Shown in pieces: positions 17,021 to 25,530 of a stretch of DNA of 64,000 nt. The stretch covers positions 1 through 64,000 of the forward strand of contig CANHVU010000019.1 in the NCBI GenBank assembly GCA_947464275.1. Direction: 5' to 3'. How positions within the stretch are numbered: position 1 is the first letter of the stretch; the number at the start of each line of letters is the position of its first letter. Position numbers and translations under genes: made by a program. The stretch is from Bacteroidota bacterium. Lineage in GTDB: Bacteria > Bacteroidota > Bacteroidia > UKL13-3. The notes under the pieces were generated by a model. The model saw only the letters and a program-made list of their open reading frames with translations. It had not been told where the DNA came from and searched no databases.

Positions 17021-17734
17021 ATGGCAAAACTATCTATTATAATTCCTGCTTATAACGAAGAAGCAACTATTCATAAAATACTTGAAAAAGTACATCAAGT
17101 AAAATTGATTGATAATATTGAGAAGGAAGTAATTATAGTTAATGATTGCTCAAAAGATAATACTGCATCCAAAATTATTGCCCTTAAAAACGAAAAGTAC
17201 GAATACATAAAATTTGTGGAGCACACTGTAAATAAAGGAAAAGGCGCTGCTATTCATACTGGAATAAAAGAAGCAAGTGGCGAATATATTATAGTTCAAG
17301 ACGCGGATTTAGAGTATGATCCAAATGAATATAATATTCTGTTAAAACCAATTATTGATGGTTTTGCTGATGTCGTTTATGGTACTCGGTTTATGGGCGG
17401 AAAACCACACAGAATTTTATTCTTTTGGCATTCAATAGGAAATGCAGTACTAACATTTATGAGCAATATGTTTACCAATTTAAACCTTACCGACATGGAA
17501 ACTTGCTATAAATTATTTAAAGCAGATATAATCAAAGGCATTAAGTTCAAGGAAAACAGATTTGGTTTTGAACCAGAGGTTACTGCTAAAATTAGCCGAA
17601 TTGAAAACATTAGAATTTATGAAGTAGGTATTTCGTATTATGGTAGAACTTATGCTGAAGGTAAAAAAATAAACTGGAAAGATGGTTTTAGAGCTATTTA
17701 TTGTATTTTAAAATATGGTTTATTTAAAGCCTAA
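17021..17734 (+). CDS. Glycosyltransferase family 2, polyprenyl-phosphate type (DPM1-like)
   Basis: This 237-residue GT-A enzyme has the DPM1-like pattern: LSIIIPAYNEEATI at the N-terminus, VNDCSKDNT, the metal-binding QDADLEYDP (about 93-101) and a RFGFEPEVTAKI segment. It lacks C-terminal membrane helices. Such enzymes put a sugar on undecaprenyl phosphate, providing donors for GT-C enzymes. Two GT-C-like genes follow on the same strand (18 and 6 bases apart), which fits that role and suggests an operon. The sugar is unknown. Confidence 0.9.
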   Translation: MAKLSIIIPAYNEEATIHKILEKVHQVKLIDNIEKEVIIVNDCSKDNTASKIIALKNEKYEYIKFVEHTVNKGKGAAIHTGIKEASGEYIIVQDADLEYDPNEYNILLKPIIDGFADVVYGTRFMGGKPHRILFFWHSIGNAVLTFMSNMFTNLNLTDMETCYKLFKADIIKGIKFKENRFGFEPEVTAKISRIENIRIYEVGISYYGRTYAEGKKINWKDGFRAIYCILKYGLFKA

Positions 17735-17752
17735 TTTTAATTATTTCTACTT

Positions 17753-19165
17753 ATGTTTAAATCTGTTAATTTCAAAAATCCTTATCATTGGTTAGTTTTA
17801 GTACTAATTTGCTGTGTAGTTATTTTTAAATGGGAAGCACTTGGTTTGCCTTTTTTTTGGGATGAAGCATGGGTTTATATGCCAGCCATTAGAACCATGG
17901 CGGAACAAGGTCCAAGTATTATGCCTGCAAGTATTGATCCTGATTTATATACTGGCCATCCGCTTTTATTTTATTGCTTAGCTTCAAGTTGGATAAAAGT
18001 TTTTGGTTATAGTTTGTTTAAAGCGCATTTGTTTCCATTACTTATTGCTATTTCACTGTTAGTTAGCATATATTTTATAGTTTTTAAATGGACAAATAGT
18101 TGGTTTACTGCATTTTTATCGGTTTTATTATTAGCTGTTCAACCCATATTTTTAGCCCAAAGCACTTTTTTATTAATTGAAGTTTGGCTTGGGTTGTTAT
18201 TTTTATGGTCCTTTTATTTTTACTTTAACCGCAATTGGTGGGGATTTTCAATAGCTGTTGTACTTGCTTTATGGAGTAAAGAAAGTGCTTTTTGCTTAGT
18301 TCCAGCTTTTATCATGACCGCAATTATTGAACTATTATACAAAACCATAACGCCTAAAGTTTTTGTGAAAATAGCATTAGGTGTAGTTGTTTTATTTTCA
18401 ATAGGTTTTAGTTTTTTCATTATTCAAAAAGCAAAATTGGGTTGGTTGTTTTTTCCTCGTCATGCCAATTGGATTACCATGGCCGATTTTTTTGATAAAA
18501 TTGAAGGTTCTGTTTTAATCATTTTTATGAAACAGGGGAGAAGTATTATTTACATTATATCATTATTAGTATCTGTTGTAAGTTTTGGTTTTTTTAAAAA
18601 CAAATTGATAAAAAGCCACCAAATTAAGTTTTTGGCATTTATAATTATCACAATTGGTTTTATGCTTTTTGCATCCATAAACTTTTTTTCAACAAGATAT
18701 CTATTTGCAGTTATCCCTTTATTGATGATTGGTTGTGCCATTCTGATAAGCACTATTTTTAATACGGTTTATCAATATGCTGCAATTTTAGTGTTTACAA
18801 TAGTAGGCTTAGTAAATATTAATAACAGCATTGAACATCTGTACTTTGCTGATGTAGAACTAAACTACATAAGAATGTTGAAGGCTCAAGTTGAATTTTG
18901 CCAATACATGGAAACTACCAGACCCAAGGAAAGCATTTATGCGCCATTTTTGGTTTATATGAATTTAAGCAGGCCTTACGCAGGTTTTATAGAAAAAGAT
19001 TTGAAAAACTTAAATCCAATTGTACTCGATACCTCCAATGTTTATTACATTAATACATCGAACGAAACTTGTAAAGAGTTGGACAGTATGATAGCTAATA
19101 AAAATGTTTACTTGGTAAAAAGGTTTGAAAATCATCAAGCTAAAGTTGAATTGTTTAAAAGATAA
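17753..19165 (+). CDS. GT-C glycosyltransferase, ArnT/PMT-like
   Basis: This 470-residue membrane protein has about 10-12 helices. The first extracytoplasmic loop contains FWDEAWVYMPAIR with an acidic pair where GT-C enzymes bind the lipid-phosphate sugar donor. TGHPLLFYCLASSWIKVFG follows, like ArnT. The C-terminal 90 residues are soluble. It probably transfers a sugar from a polyprenyl-phosphate donor to a lipid, glycan or protein outside the cytoplasm. The upstream GT2 is the likely donor-making partner. The acceptor is unknown. Confidence 0.8.
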   Translation: MFKSVNFKNPYHWLVLVLICCVVIFKWEALGLPFFWDEAWVYMPAIRTMAEQGPSIMPASIDPDLYTGHPLLFYCLASSWIKVFGYSLFKAHLFPLLIAISLLVSIYFIVFKWTNSWFTAFLSVLLLAVQPIFLAQSTFLLIEVWLGLLFLWSFYFYFNRNWWGFSIAVVLALWSKESAFCLVPAFIMTAIIELLYKTITPKVFVKIALGVVVLFSIGFSFFIIQKAKLGWLFFPRHANWITMADFFDKIEGSVLIIFMKQGRSIIYIISLLVSVVSFGFFKNKLIKSHQIKFLAFIIITIGFMLFASINFFSTRYLFAVIPLLMIGCAILISTIFNTVYQYAAILVFTIVGLVNINNSIEHLYFADVELNYIRMLKAQVEFCQYMETTRPKESIYAPFLVYMNLSRPYAGFIEKDLKNLNPIVLDTSNVYYINTSNETCKELDSMIANKNVYLVKRFENHQAKVELFKR

Positions 19166-19171
19166 ATTAAT

Positions 19172-20596
19172 ATGAATTTTATCAAGCAAACTTCTTTTTT
19201 TTATTACACCTTAGCCATAACTGCAATTGCTCTTTTAATTATTTGTTTCTTGTTTGATGGCACCGGAGGAGGAGGAGATAGTGTTTATCATTTTCAATAT
19301 GCAAAATTTGCATCCCAACATCCCGAAAATTTTTTCAATCATTGGGCTAAACCTTTATATACCATTTTTGCTTTTCCCTTTGCACAATTTGGATTTGTAG
19401 GTATTAAAGTGTTCAATGTATTAATGAGCTTGGTCTCGGCCTTTTTTACTTATAAAATCTTACAATATTTTAAAACTGCGAATGCACAGTTTATTGCAAT
19501 AGTTCTATTTTCAATTACACTATTTGTCAATGTAACAGTTTCTGGTTTAACCGAACCTTTTTCTGCTGCATTATTAATGGTTTCCATTTATTTTTTAGTT
19601 AAAGATAAAACAATTTTAGGTCTATTTATTATTTCCTTTTTACCGTTTATTCGTTCCGAAGGCTTAATAATACTTGGAGTTGTTTTTATATACTTAATTG
19701 TTGCTAAGAAGCTCAAATGGAGTCCTTGGTTAATATCAGGCCATCTGGTTATGTCGGTAATTGGTAGTTTTTATTACCATGATTTATTATGGGTGTTTAA
19801 CAAAATTCCTTATGCCCATGTAAGTAGTGTTTATGGTATTGGTACTTGGACTCATTTTATAGTTCAGTTGTATTTTCAAATTGGGTTAATAGAATATGTT
19901 CTCTTTATTGTAGGTTGTATAGTAATGGTAATTACATTGATAAAATTAAAAGGTAAAATGCCTTTTTTTAATGAAAAATTGTGGTTAGTATATGGCTGTT
20001 TTTTTGCATTTTTTATAGCTCATACTAGTTTTTGGGCGTTGGGTATTTTTAACTCAATGGGCTTGTCCCGCGTATTTGTGAGTGTTATGCCTCTATTAGC
20101 AATTATTGTAATTGATGGTTTAAATTATATTGAAAACCTTGTGCTTTTAATAAATGAAAAATTAGCAATAACTGTTAAGTATGCGTTGATTACCATATTG
20201 ACCATATTTCCTTTTTTACCACCACCAACTTCCTTTAAACTTCCCGATGATTTTGAACTAGACGCTTCGCAAGTTTTAATAAAAAACAATGTGGTACCAT
20301 ATTTAAATACTTTTAAACCTAACAAAACAATAGTAATTGCAGATATTTCTATTCCATTATTTTATAATTTAGATCCTTTTGATAAATCAAAAGTAAAAAT
20401 GATTTATGATGTAAAAGATTTTAATTCATTGGATTCAAACACTATTCTGGTTTGGGATACATGGCTTTCTGTAATGGAATTTGGTTTAACATTAGAAAAG
20501 TTAAATCAATGTAGTAATTTAAAAATGGATACTATTTTTCATATTAAGAGTAAGCAGGGGCGGGTTACTGAATACGCTATTTTTAGTGGAATATAA
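19172..20596 (+). CDS. Polytopic GT-C-like membrane protein
   Basis: This 474-residue protein has about 10 helices. Its first loop carries a glycine-rich acidic motif (DGTGGGGDSVYHFQYAKF). A GLTEPFSAALL and an LPFIRSEG segment follow, which resemble positions of GT-C mannosyltransferase-like proteins. No characterised family can be named with certainty. It begins 6 bases after the previous gene and is third in the GT2/GT-C/GT-C operon. Its last 25 codons are duplicated, with divergence, at 22369-22449. Confidence 0.7.
   Translation: MNFIKQTSFFYYTLAITAIALLIICFLFDGTGGGGDSVYHFQYAKFASQHPENFFNHWAKPLYTIFAFPFAQFGFVGIKVFNVLMSLVSAFFTYKILQYFKTANAQFIAIVLFSITLFVNVTVSGLTEPFSAALLMVSIYFLVKDKTILGLFIISFLPFIRSEGLIILGVVFIYLIVAKKLKWSPWLISGHLVMSVIGSFYYHDLLWVFNKIPYAHVSSVYGIGTWTHFIVQLYFQIGLIEYVLFIVGCIVMVITLIKLKGKMPFFNEKLWLVYGCFFAFFIAHTSFWALGIFNSMGLSRVFVSVMPLLAIIVIDGLNYIENLVLLINEKLAITVKYALITILTIFPFLPPPTSFKLPDDFELDASQVLIKNNVVPYLNTFKPNKTIVIADISIPLFYNLDPFDKSKVKMIYDVKDFNSLDSNTILVWDTWLSVMEFGLTLEKLNQCSNLKMDTIFHIKSKQGRVTEYAIFSGI
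20516..20590 (+). repeat. Direct repeat, copy 1 (3' end of the 474-residue GT-C-like gene)
   Basis: These 75 bases encode NLKMDTIFHIKSKQG and onward. They align with 22369-22443, in the same orientation, at about 63 of 75 positions. The first 26 bases are identical and nearly all differences are transitions. Confidence 0.8.
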
Positions 20597-20712
20597 TAAC
20601 TTATTTTTATTTGTTTTTTTTGCGGTAAACTACTTATTATTACCTTCTAGTTTATTATATTATTTGTCGTATTCTGAGTTCATTTATATTGTAATTTTAA
20701 AAATAAAATATG

Positions 20713-22212
20713 TTACTGATTACTAACTTCCAAATTTTCAATAACAATACCATTTATTTGTTTGATATCATTAGGTATTTTTCCATCATCATTAATTAAT
20801 ACTGTATGACCTTTTGAAATCAATTCAATAATCAATTCTTTACTTGGAATTTTTGAATACACAGTAAGGTCGGTATAGAACATGGCTTCTATTTCATTAC
20901 AATAATTAAACAATATTCCCTTAATAATTTTTCTTTCATTGAGTTTTTTTAAATCAGTAACCCATTTTGGATTTCGATTTATATTTTCAAATGGTTTTAC
21001 TCTTTCAAATGTATATCTAATAGGTAATGCAATTAGTAAAAATAGAATTAACGAATAAAACCATTTTGTTTTTTTTATAATCATATACTCTGAAAGCACA
21101 AAATAAAATAATGCTGTAATAATAAATAATGCAGGGGAGGTAAAAAGTATATATCCTTGCATTTTTGTTTTAGCAATTGAGAAGAAAAGTGTCGGTACTA
21201 AAAACCATACCAATAATATCAATTGTTTTTTATTAGTTGTATTTTTATACAAATCATAAAAGAACCATAAAAGTGGTAGATAGATTAAATCTCCATAATT
21301 GATTCTAATTTTATCGAAAAAATAATAAAATGGGCCTGTTTGACCTTCTAAGGCCTCCGTAATATGTTTCATATTAAAACTTGCTTCGTATTTCGCTTCA
21401 ACTGGAAAAACATTAAAAATATAAAGTTGCCAAGGTAAAAATACAATTATGCATATAGTCACTAGAATAATAAAGTTGTAAGCAATTTTTTTATAATTAA
21501 AACCTCCAAATTCTAAAACAATTAAAAGCCAAATTGGTAAAACTATTAAAGCTGGTAACCACTTGCTTAAAATAGCAGCACCTATGCTAATTCCTGCTAA
21601 AATATTATAAATTAATTTATCTTTTTGGGCAAAAACAATACTAAAATAAATTGCTAATTCAATAAAGAAAAGAAAGAAAACATCAGGATGATCTGTAGCT
21701 ACTCTTCCTGCTGTTATCTCAACAATTAAACCATTAATAGAATAAAAAAATGCAGCTAAAAAGCCAACTTTTTTGTTAAAAAGTTTACTGCCTATTTCGA
21801 AAGTAATCCAGATGCCGACTGTAGTTAAAATAATAGAAGGTAATCTTAATGCAATTTCATTAAATCCAAACAGATGTAAACTAAGCGACATTACCCATAA
21901 GGGCAAAGGTTGTTTATGAACCCAAATATGATTCCCAACCCAGTTTTTATAATCATATTGTAAAATAGGATTTTCATAAAGGGTTGGGATAAGAGGATGA
22001 TTAATCAAATTTTTTGCAACTAAGGCATGGTAACGTTCATCCCAAAAATGCAAGTAAAAATCGAAAGCAGTAAATAACCTAATTACTAAACCGCAAATAA
22101 TCAATAATAAAACGGCTATTTGGTAGTTATCTTTTTTTGGGTAATTAAAAGAAAAATAATAACCTAATGAACATAAAACAATTGTTATTATTCCGAAGAC
22201 AATATTATTCAT
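20713..22212 (-). CDS. GT-C glycosyltransferase, ArnT/PMT-like
   Basis: This protein of about 499 residues (508 from an upstream TTG at 22239) has about 11 helices. It has the best ArnT-like pattern in the cluster: WDERYHALVAKNL in loop 1, then WVHKQPLPLWVMSLSLHLFGFNEIALRLPS with the HKQPLP motif. I prefer the ATG at 22212, because it starts a typical first helix (MNNIVFGIITIVL). It transfers a sugar from a polyprenyl-phosphate carrier, acceptor unknown. The gene lies on the opposite strand between two direct copies of its neighbour's 3' end (20516-20590 and 22369-22443). Confidence 0.82.
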   Translation of the reverse strand: MNNIVFGIITIVLCSLGYYFSFNYPKKDNYQIAVLLLIICGLVIRLFTAFDFYLHFWDERYHALVAKNLINHPLIPTLYENPILQYDYKNWVGNHIWVHKQPLPLWVMSLSLHLFGFNEIALRLPSIILTTVGIWITFEIGSKLFNKKVGFLAAFFYSINGLIVEITAGRVATDHPDVFFLFFIELAIYFSIVFAQKDKLIYNILAGISIGAAILSKWLPALIVLPIWLLIVLEFGGFNYKKIAYNFIILVTICIIVFLPWQLYIFNVFPVEAKYEASFNMKHITEALEGQTGPFYYFFDKIRINYGDLIYLPLLWFFYDLYKNTTNKKQLILLVWFLVPTLFFSIAKTKMQGYILFTSPALFIITALFYFVLSEYMIIKKTKWFYSLILFLLIALPIRYTFERVKPFENINRNPKWVTDLKKLNERKIIKGILFNYCNEIEAMFYTDLTVYSKIPSKELIIELISKGHTVLINDDGKIPNDIKQINGIVIENLEVSNQ

Positions 22213-22368
22213 TTTCAATAATAATTCTTTTTTGGACAAATCAAATAATAAATAAGTATAGCTACTAACTTATCAAAATAATTAAGGAATTATGTTTCAT
22301 TCATAAAAACACTGTTGAACAATAAATATTGCTTTTTGTTCTTTTCTTGCTAATAAACCTAGTTCAAC

Positions 22369-22449
22369 AATTTAAAAATGGATACTATTTTTCACATTAA
22401 AAGCAAGCAAGGATGTGTTACTGAATATGCTGTTTTTAATAAAAAATAG
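22369..22449 (+). pseudogene. Remnant of the C-terminus of a 474-residue GT-C-like gene paralogue
   Basis: Reading from 22369 gives NLKMDTIFHIKSKQGCVTEY, then AVFNKK and a TAG stop at 22447-22449. The intact gene at 19172-20596 ends NLKMDTIFHIKSKQGRVTEY, then AIFSGI. Upstream of 22369 the reading frame meets a stop and the similarity ends, so only about 25 codons are left. Mostly synonymous changes suggest that the copy was once under protein-level selection. Confidence 0.82.
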
Positions 22450-22469
22450 ACGTTATTTTTTATTAAAAA
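22433..22469. repeat. AT-rich 16-bp inverted repeat
   Basis: TTTTTAATAAAAAATA (22433-22448) and TATTTTTTATTAAAAA (22454-22469) are perfect inverse complements with a 5-base spacer. They cover the end of the pseudogene and the end of the methyltransferase gene, both of which encode a C-terminal FNKK. The repeat may act as a weak bidirectional terminator. Confidence 0.6.
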
Positions 22470-23202
22470 TTATCATTAATGAAACCCCAAACGGTAATTT
22501 TATTCTTGGTTTAAGTAAAGCATTTTCGGCAATAAAAATTCCATATAATACCTTATTTAAAAAACCTAATTCAAACATACTATGGTCTGAGCCACTGCCA
22601 TCGCGTTTGAATAAATTGGGGAATTTATTGCTTAGCCATCTAACTGCATAAATGGGCATAAACAAAATGGTATTGAAGTAAGAATGGTAGGTAATTGTAC
22701 CTTTGTTTAAATCAAAAAGTGGTAATAATGTTTTGTTGGTATAGCGTTTAAAATGATAATTTATTACATCGTGTTTACTCCATAAATCCATAAAGGCAGG
22801 AACGGTTATAAAAACCACACCGCTACTTTTACAAACCCTTATCATTTCATTCACTGCCAATTGGTCGTTTTCTACATGTTCTATCACATCAAAAGCACAA
22901 ACCAAATCAAAACTATCATTGGCAAATTGCAAATCTAAAATACTGCCTTGTTCTATATCAATGTTCAACTTTTCTTTAACAAAATTATAGCAAACTTCAT
23001 CGTACTCTATTGATTTTACCTTGCCAAATTGTTCTAACATAATTGAGGTGGCACCTGTAGCCACACCAATATTTAAAATATTTAAATCGGTTCTATTATT
23101 AAATGTATTTTTTATTTGAGTTTTAAGTATTTCCAAACGAGCTGTAAACCACCAATTACTGCGTTCTAGTTCGTAATATTCTTTGTAATACTCTGGGGTC
23201 AT
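22453..23202 (-). CDS. Class I SAM-dependent methyltransferase
   Basis: This 249-residue enzyme has the Rossmann methyltransferase motifs: motif I LNIGVATGATS (about 43-53, with an unusual IGVATG where GCGTG is common), acidic residue after strand 2 (SIEYDEV), and SFDLVCAFDVIEHVEND (about 102-118). The N-terminus YYELERSNWWFTARLEIL is typical of methyltransferases in polysaccharide clusters. The C-terminus has a hydrophobic segment near the membrane-protein genes. It probably methylates a sugar or lipid-linked glycan, which is an inference from its neighbours. Confidence 0.85.
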   Translation of the reverse strand: MTPEYYKEYYELERSNWWFTARLEILKTQIKNTFNNRTDLNILNIGVATGATSIMLEQFGKVKSIEYDEVCYNFVKEKLNIDIEQGSILDLQFANDSFDLVCAFDVIEHVENDQLAVNEMIRVCKSSGVVFITVPAFMDLWSKHDVINYHFKRYTNKTLLPLFDLNKGTITYHSYFNTILFMPIYAVRWLSNKFPNLFKRDGSGSDHSMFELGFLNKVLYGIFIAENALLKPRIKLPFGVSLMIIFNKK

Positions 23203-23283
23203 ACTTGATTTTTTATTGATTTTTTTGTTAGCGAGCTATTTAGTGCTTTCTTGACATAGCTTTTTTGAACAATATTATTTGTA

Positions 23284-24717
23284 TTATTTTAGTTTAAAAA
23301 CCAAAAATTCATTATTGTTAAACATAATTTTAAGTCCAGTTGTATCTGCGAGTTTATCGCCTTGTTTATAAATCCAATAATTTGCATTTGAAGAGCTGAT
23401 TGCGTTTGTATTTAAGACGTAAATACTTTCACGATTACAAATTAATCGTAACACATTAGGTTTAAAAAAAATAAATTTATCAGTATATTTTGTTTTTGTA
23501 TATACAAATTCAAATAATTCTTTTGCTTCGTTTGACATTATTTCATTGTCTTGTGTTTTATACAAAGTTTGGTTACTAAATGCAATGAATATAGAATAGA
23601 AAATAATTACATAAAATACCATAAAATGTAGTTTATACAAACTAACAAACTTTATCTTTTTAACTAATGATTGAAATAAAAGACTATACCCAATACAAGC
23701 AAAGTAATAATATAACGGCACCAAAAAAATCAAAAATCGCAATCCTTGTTGATAAGGCCATAAAATTAATAGTAGAAAATGCACAAATATTAATACACAA
23801 AGAAAAATATTTTGTTTAACTTGATGATAAACGCCCAAAACTACAAACGGGAATGTTAGCCAAACAAAAGTATTAGAGTCATATAAAAACCAACTTGGAG
23901 CATTTGTGTAATACCATATATTATCAATAACTATTTGTAATGTTAATTTCGAAGATTGCTGAATATAGCCGTTACTTGAACTTGGGTAAATAAAATTGAC
24001 AAAGATATAAACAGAAATAAATACTGTTGAAAAAGAAATACTCTTCATAATCAAATTTTTTAATGTTATTTTATTTTGAAAATAAAAAATCAATTCTGTC
24101 AAGAGAACAGAACCAACAACACTTATACTTAATGTTTTTGTATGAAAAGCAACTGCTAATACTAATCCAAGAATAAAAAATTTAAATAATATGGTTTTGG
24201 TGTTTTTTTCTTTTTTAAACAAATAAATAATAATACCAAGCCAAATCCACATCATAGCAGGAACATCTGCTAATACATTATTGTTGAATACAATAAAAAA
24301 GTTAGATGTAGCCAACAATCCTACAATCAAAATTGCTTCAAAAGCCCCTAATTTTTTGTAAATTAAATAACAAACAGTACATAAAAATACTACAAAACAA
24401 CAGACAACAAGAATTTTAAAAGCAACAAAATTTAGGTTAAATAATGCATAAATTGGTGAAAGCATTAACGGGAAAACTAAAGGATATACATCAGGATTCA
24501 ACCTTTCATAAGAACCATCGCAACTAGCTTTACTAGCTTCATATAGATTATATGTGTTTCCATTTACAATTGCTTTAGCTTGACTTATATAAAGAGCAAA
24601 ATCACCACCCCAGTTATGACCATTATTCAAAATAGAATATGTATAGCAAAAATTAAGGGCGCTAAAAATAAGTACACCAAATACAAGCAAACAAATCTTT
24701 TGTCTCTTAAATTTCAT
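23284..24717 (-). CDS. GT39/GT83-like polytopic membrane protein
   Basis: This 477-residue protein has about 10-11 helices. Loop 1 contains GHNWGGDFALYISQAKAIVNG, with an acidic GGD motif as in GT-C enzymes. Later segments read NPDVYPLVFPLMLSPIY and NNNVLADVPAMMWIWLG, typical of the PMT-like fold. It lies 20 bases after the GT2 gene at 24738-25445 on the minus strand, so the two probably form a donor/transferase pair. Specificity is unknown. Confidence 0.75.
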   Translation of the reverse strand: MKFKRQKICLLVFGVLIFSALNFCYTYSILNNGHNWGGDFALYISQAKAIVNGNTYNLYEASKASCDGSYERLNPDVYPLVFPLMLSPIYALFNLNFVAFKILVVCCFVVFLCTVCYLIYKKLGAFEAILIVGLLATSNFFIVFNNNVLADVPAMMWIWLGIIIYLFKKEKNTKTILFKFFILGLVLAVAFHTKTLSISVVGSVLLTELIFYFQNKITLKNLIMKSISFSTVFISVYIFVNFIYPSSSNGYIQQSSKLTLQIVIDNIWYYTNAPSWFLYDSNTFVWLTFPFVVLGVYHQVKQNIFLCVLIFVHFLLLILWPYQQGLRFLIFLVPLYYYFACIGYSLLFQSLVKKIKFVSLYKLHFMVFYVIIFYSIFIAFSNQTLYKTQDNEIMSNEAKELFEFVYTKTKYTDKFIFFKPNVLRLICNRESIYVLNTNAISSSNANYWIYKQGDKLADTTGLKIMFNNNEFLVFKLK

Positions 24718-24737
24718 AAAAAATCATTGTATTGTAA

Positions 24738-25445
24738 TTAATTAAAAACCATTTTGATATAAACCTTAAAAAAGTTCACCATTTCTTTTGAAACTACTTT
24801 AAAATTCATTTTTCTAACTACCGTATTTTCGTTTAAAACCACTGGAATTAAACCAATATTCAATTTGTTTTTTGCAGCTATGCATATAAACTCTAAATCA
24901 AATAAATAGCGATTGATTTCAGTTTTTAAAAAATAAGTTTTTACTTCATTTCTCATTCCTTTAAGTCCACCTTGCGTATCGTCAGTTGGAATACGAAGCA
25001 ATGTTTTTATAAAAAACTTTAAAAGTTTTGATATAAAAGCTCTATGAGCAGGAATATTGTTATAATAACTTAAACCACGGGTTCCTATTGTAATATCACA
25101 ATTATTAAGTTCTTCTAAAATGTTTAAAAAACTTTGATTGGTGTATGGAAAATCAATGTCGGTATAAATTATATAATCTCCTTTGGCTTGTTCTATTCCT
25201 TGTCTAATGGCATAACCTTTACCTTTGTTTTGGGCATAAGAAATTATTTTACAATTAGGTAATTGTTTGGTTAAACTCATTAAATCGGCTTCCAAATTTG
25301 TACTACTTCCATCATTAACAACAATTATATCAACGGTATAATTTTTTAGCAGCGGTGCTATTTCGTTGTATCTTATTAATATATTCGCTGCCCAGTTTTT
25401 ATCAGGATTATAACAAGGAAGTACAATAGAAAGAGTTTTATTCAT
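24738..25445 (-). CDS. Glycosyltransferase family 2, polyprenyl-phosphate type
   Basis: This 235-residue GT-A enzyme has LSIVLPCYNPDKNW, VVNDGSS (about 41-47), NKGKGYAIRQGIEQAKGDY and the metal-binding YTDIDFPY. It lacks C-terminal helices. It is paralogous in design to the GT2 at 17021-17734 but clearly different in sequence, and it differs in having a TQGGLKGMR acceptor segment. It heads the minus-strand set GT2, GT-C, methyltransferase. The sugar is unknown. Confidence 0.9.
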   Translation of the reverse strand: MNKTLSIVLPCYNPDKNWAANILIRYNEIAPLLKNYTVDIIVVNDGSSTNLEADLMSLTKQLPNCKIISYAQNKGKGYAIRQGIEQAKGDYIIYTDIDFPYTNQSFLNILEELNNCDITIGTRGLSYYNNIPAHRAFISKLLKFFIKTLLRIPTDDTQGGLKGMRNEVKTYFLKTEINRYLFDLEFICIAAKNKLNIGLIPVVLNENTVVRKMNFKVVSKEMVNFFKVYIKMVFN

Positions 25446-25530
25446 TAATTATGAAATAGAATTTTGAGGCAATAATAGTTTTTTTATTATCATTGTTTTT
25501 GTATTTTTAAAAATAACGTATTAGAAATTT

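Noticed and set aside
22415-22651. Possible 78-codon plus-strand gene over the end of the methyltransferase
   Set aside because: It lies antisense to the conserved methyltransferase C-terminus and has no family-like pattern. The real signal here is the pseudogene remnant at 22369-22449.
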